Shown in pieces: positions 6,018 to 6,145 of a stretch of DNA of 6,145 bases. The stretch comes from WLMZ01 sp039920665. GTDB taxonomy: Bacteria; Actinomycetota; Acidimicrobiia; Acidimicrobiales; Ilumatobacteraceae. Each line of letters opens with the position of its first letter. The stretch's first letter is position 1. A model generated the notes under the pieces. It saw only the letters and a program-made list of their open reading frames with translations. It was not told where the DNA came from and made no database searches. The stretch spans positions 1-6,145 of the forward strand of contig JBDSDH010000061.1 of assembly GCA_039920665.1 (NCBI GenBank). The letters are read 5' to 3'. Both the position numbers and the translations under genes were made by a program.

Positions 6018-6044
6018 GCGGCAGGCGCAATCGGGCGGCAGGCG
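6018..6044. repeat. 10-bp direct repeat, two copies at 17-bp period
   Basis: GCGGCAGGCG occurs at 6018-6027 and at 6035-6044 with the 7-base spacer CAATCGG. It is unrelated to the repeat at 5827 and lies about 285-310 bp upstream of the relaxase. It could be an iteron-like binding site; nothing proves it. Confidence 0.5.
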
Positions 6045-6074
6045 ACGAAGTCCCATTGCCGATGTAAAGGCGGG

Positions 6075-6089
6075 CGTCTCCTCAAGACG
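6075..6089. repeat. short inverted repeat (hairpin)
   Basis: CGTCT-CCTCA-AGACG forms a 5-bp perfect stem with a 5-base loop, next to the direct repeats. Inverted repeats near nic are common in oriT sites, but a stem this short is weak evidence on its own. Confidence 0.35.
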
Positions 6090-6145
6090 GGACAGAATTC
6101 TCCGACGTCGTTCACGCCGTCGCCCGCCGCCTCTCGCTGACGACC

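Larger units (their letters stand above)
5734..6145. other. gene-free region upstream of the relaxase, possible oriT region
   Basis: The open frames here, on both strands, are Arg/Pro/Ser-rich and do not resemble known proteins. The best is a plus-strand ATG frame at 5858-6067 (69 residues) with high third-position GC, which I do not call because it has no ribosome site or recognisable domain. The region contains two short direct-repeat pairs and a hairpin (listed separately). In MobF elements the oriT often lies beside the relaxase start, so this is the expected position. No nic site can be recognised by sequence. Confidence 0.3.

Noticed and set aside
5858..6067. Plus-strand 69-codon ATG frame with high third-position GC
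   Set aside because: No ribosome site and no domain; the Arg-rich text is expected from GC-rich non-coding DNA. Kept only as a note in the gene-free region.
5645..6115. Long minus-strand frame of 156 codons overlapping the relaxase start
   Set aside because: Its product is Arg/Pro/Gly-rich, its last 30 codons lie inside the relaxase N-terminus in another frame, and no family is recognisable; it is a shadow in GC-rich DNA.

Overview
The window is GC-rich DNA (well above 60% G+C by eye). Its proteins look actinobacterial: a MobF relaxase-helicase of actinobacterial style, a short lipoprotein with a DUF6174-like domain, RHH/RelE-type toxin-antitoxin proteins, and GTG starts. No chromosomal housekeeping gene or RNA gene is visible. 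The content is that of the accessory backbone of a plasmid or integrative conjugative element, or a decayed remnant of one. The species cannot be named from this sequence.

Layout: 1-157 holds the C-terminal end of an unidentified protein that enters from the left edge. 190-381 is the C-terminal third of a VapC-type PIN toxin without its N-terminus. 382-739 is gene-free. 740/815-1120 (+) encodes a small conserved-looking protein of unknown function. On the minus strand follow a 68-residue acidic orphan (1258-1464), a complete parDE-type toxin-antitoxin operon (antitoxin 2005-2256, toxin 1685-2008, 4-bp overlap) with an operator-like palindrome cluster in front of it, a 175-residue lipoprotein (2487-3014), and a large MobF/TraA-type conjugative relaxase-helicase locus (3203-5733). 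5734-6145, upstream of the relaxase, contains no convincing gene but has two pairs of 10-bp direct repeats and a hairpin, so it is the natural place to look for an oriT.

The most notable feature is the state of the relaxase. It reads as two open frames, but conserved motifs show three single-base frame changes within about 220 bp (near 4320, 4264 and 4103). The first displaces the Walker A motif GPAGSGKT out of frame, the second restores the frame, and the third splits the gene just before the Walker B motif. Independently, the helicase half appears to lack an in-frame block between the motif III region and the motif V region. Either the gene is a recent pseudogene or part of the indel pattern is assembly error.

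How the parts fit: an intact relaxase-helicase would nick at an oriT and unwind the transferred strand. The toxin-antitoxin pair would stabilise the element. The lipoprotein and the small orphans are cargo or backbone genes of unknown role. The truncated VapC and the broken relaxase suggest that the element is degenerating. I found no clear evidence of a new defence system, CRISPR array or insertion sequence.
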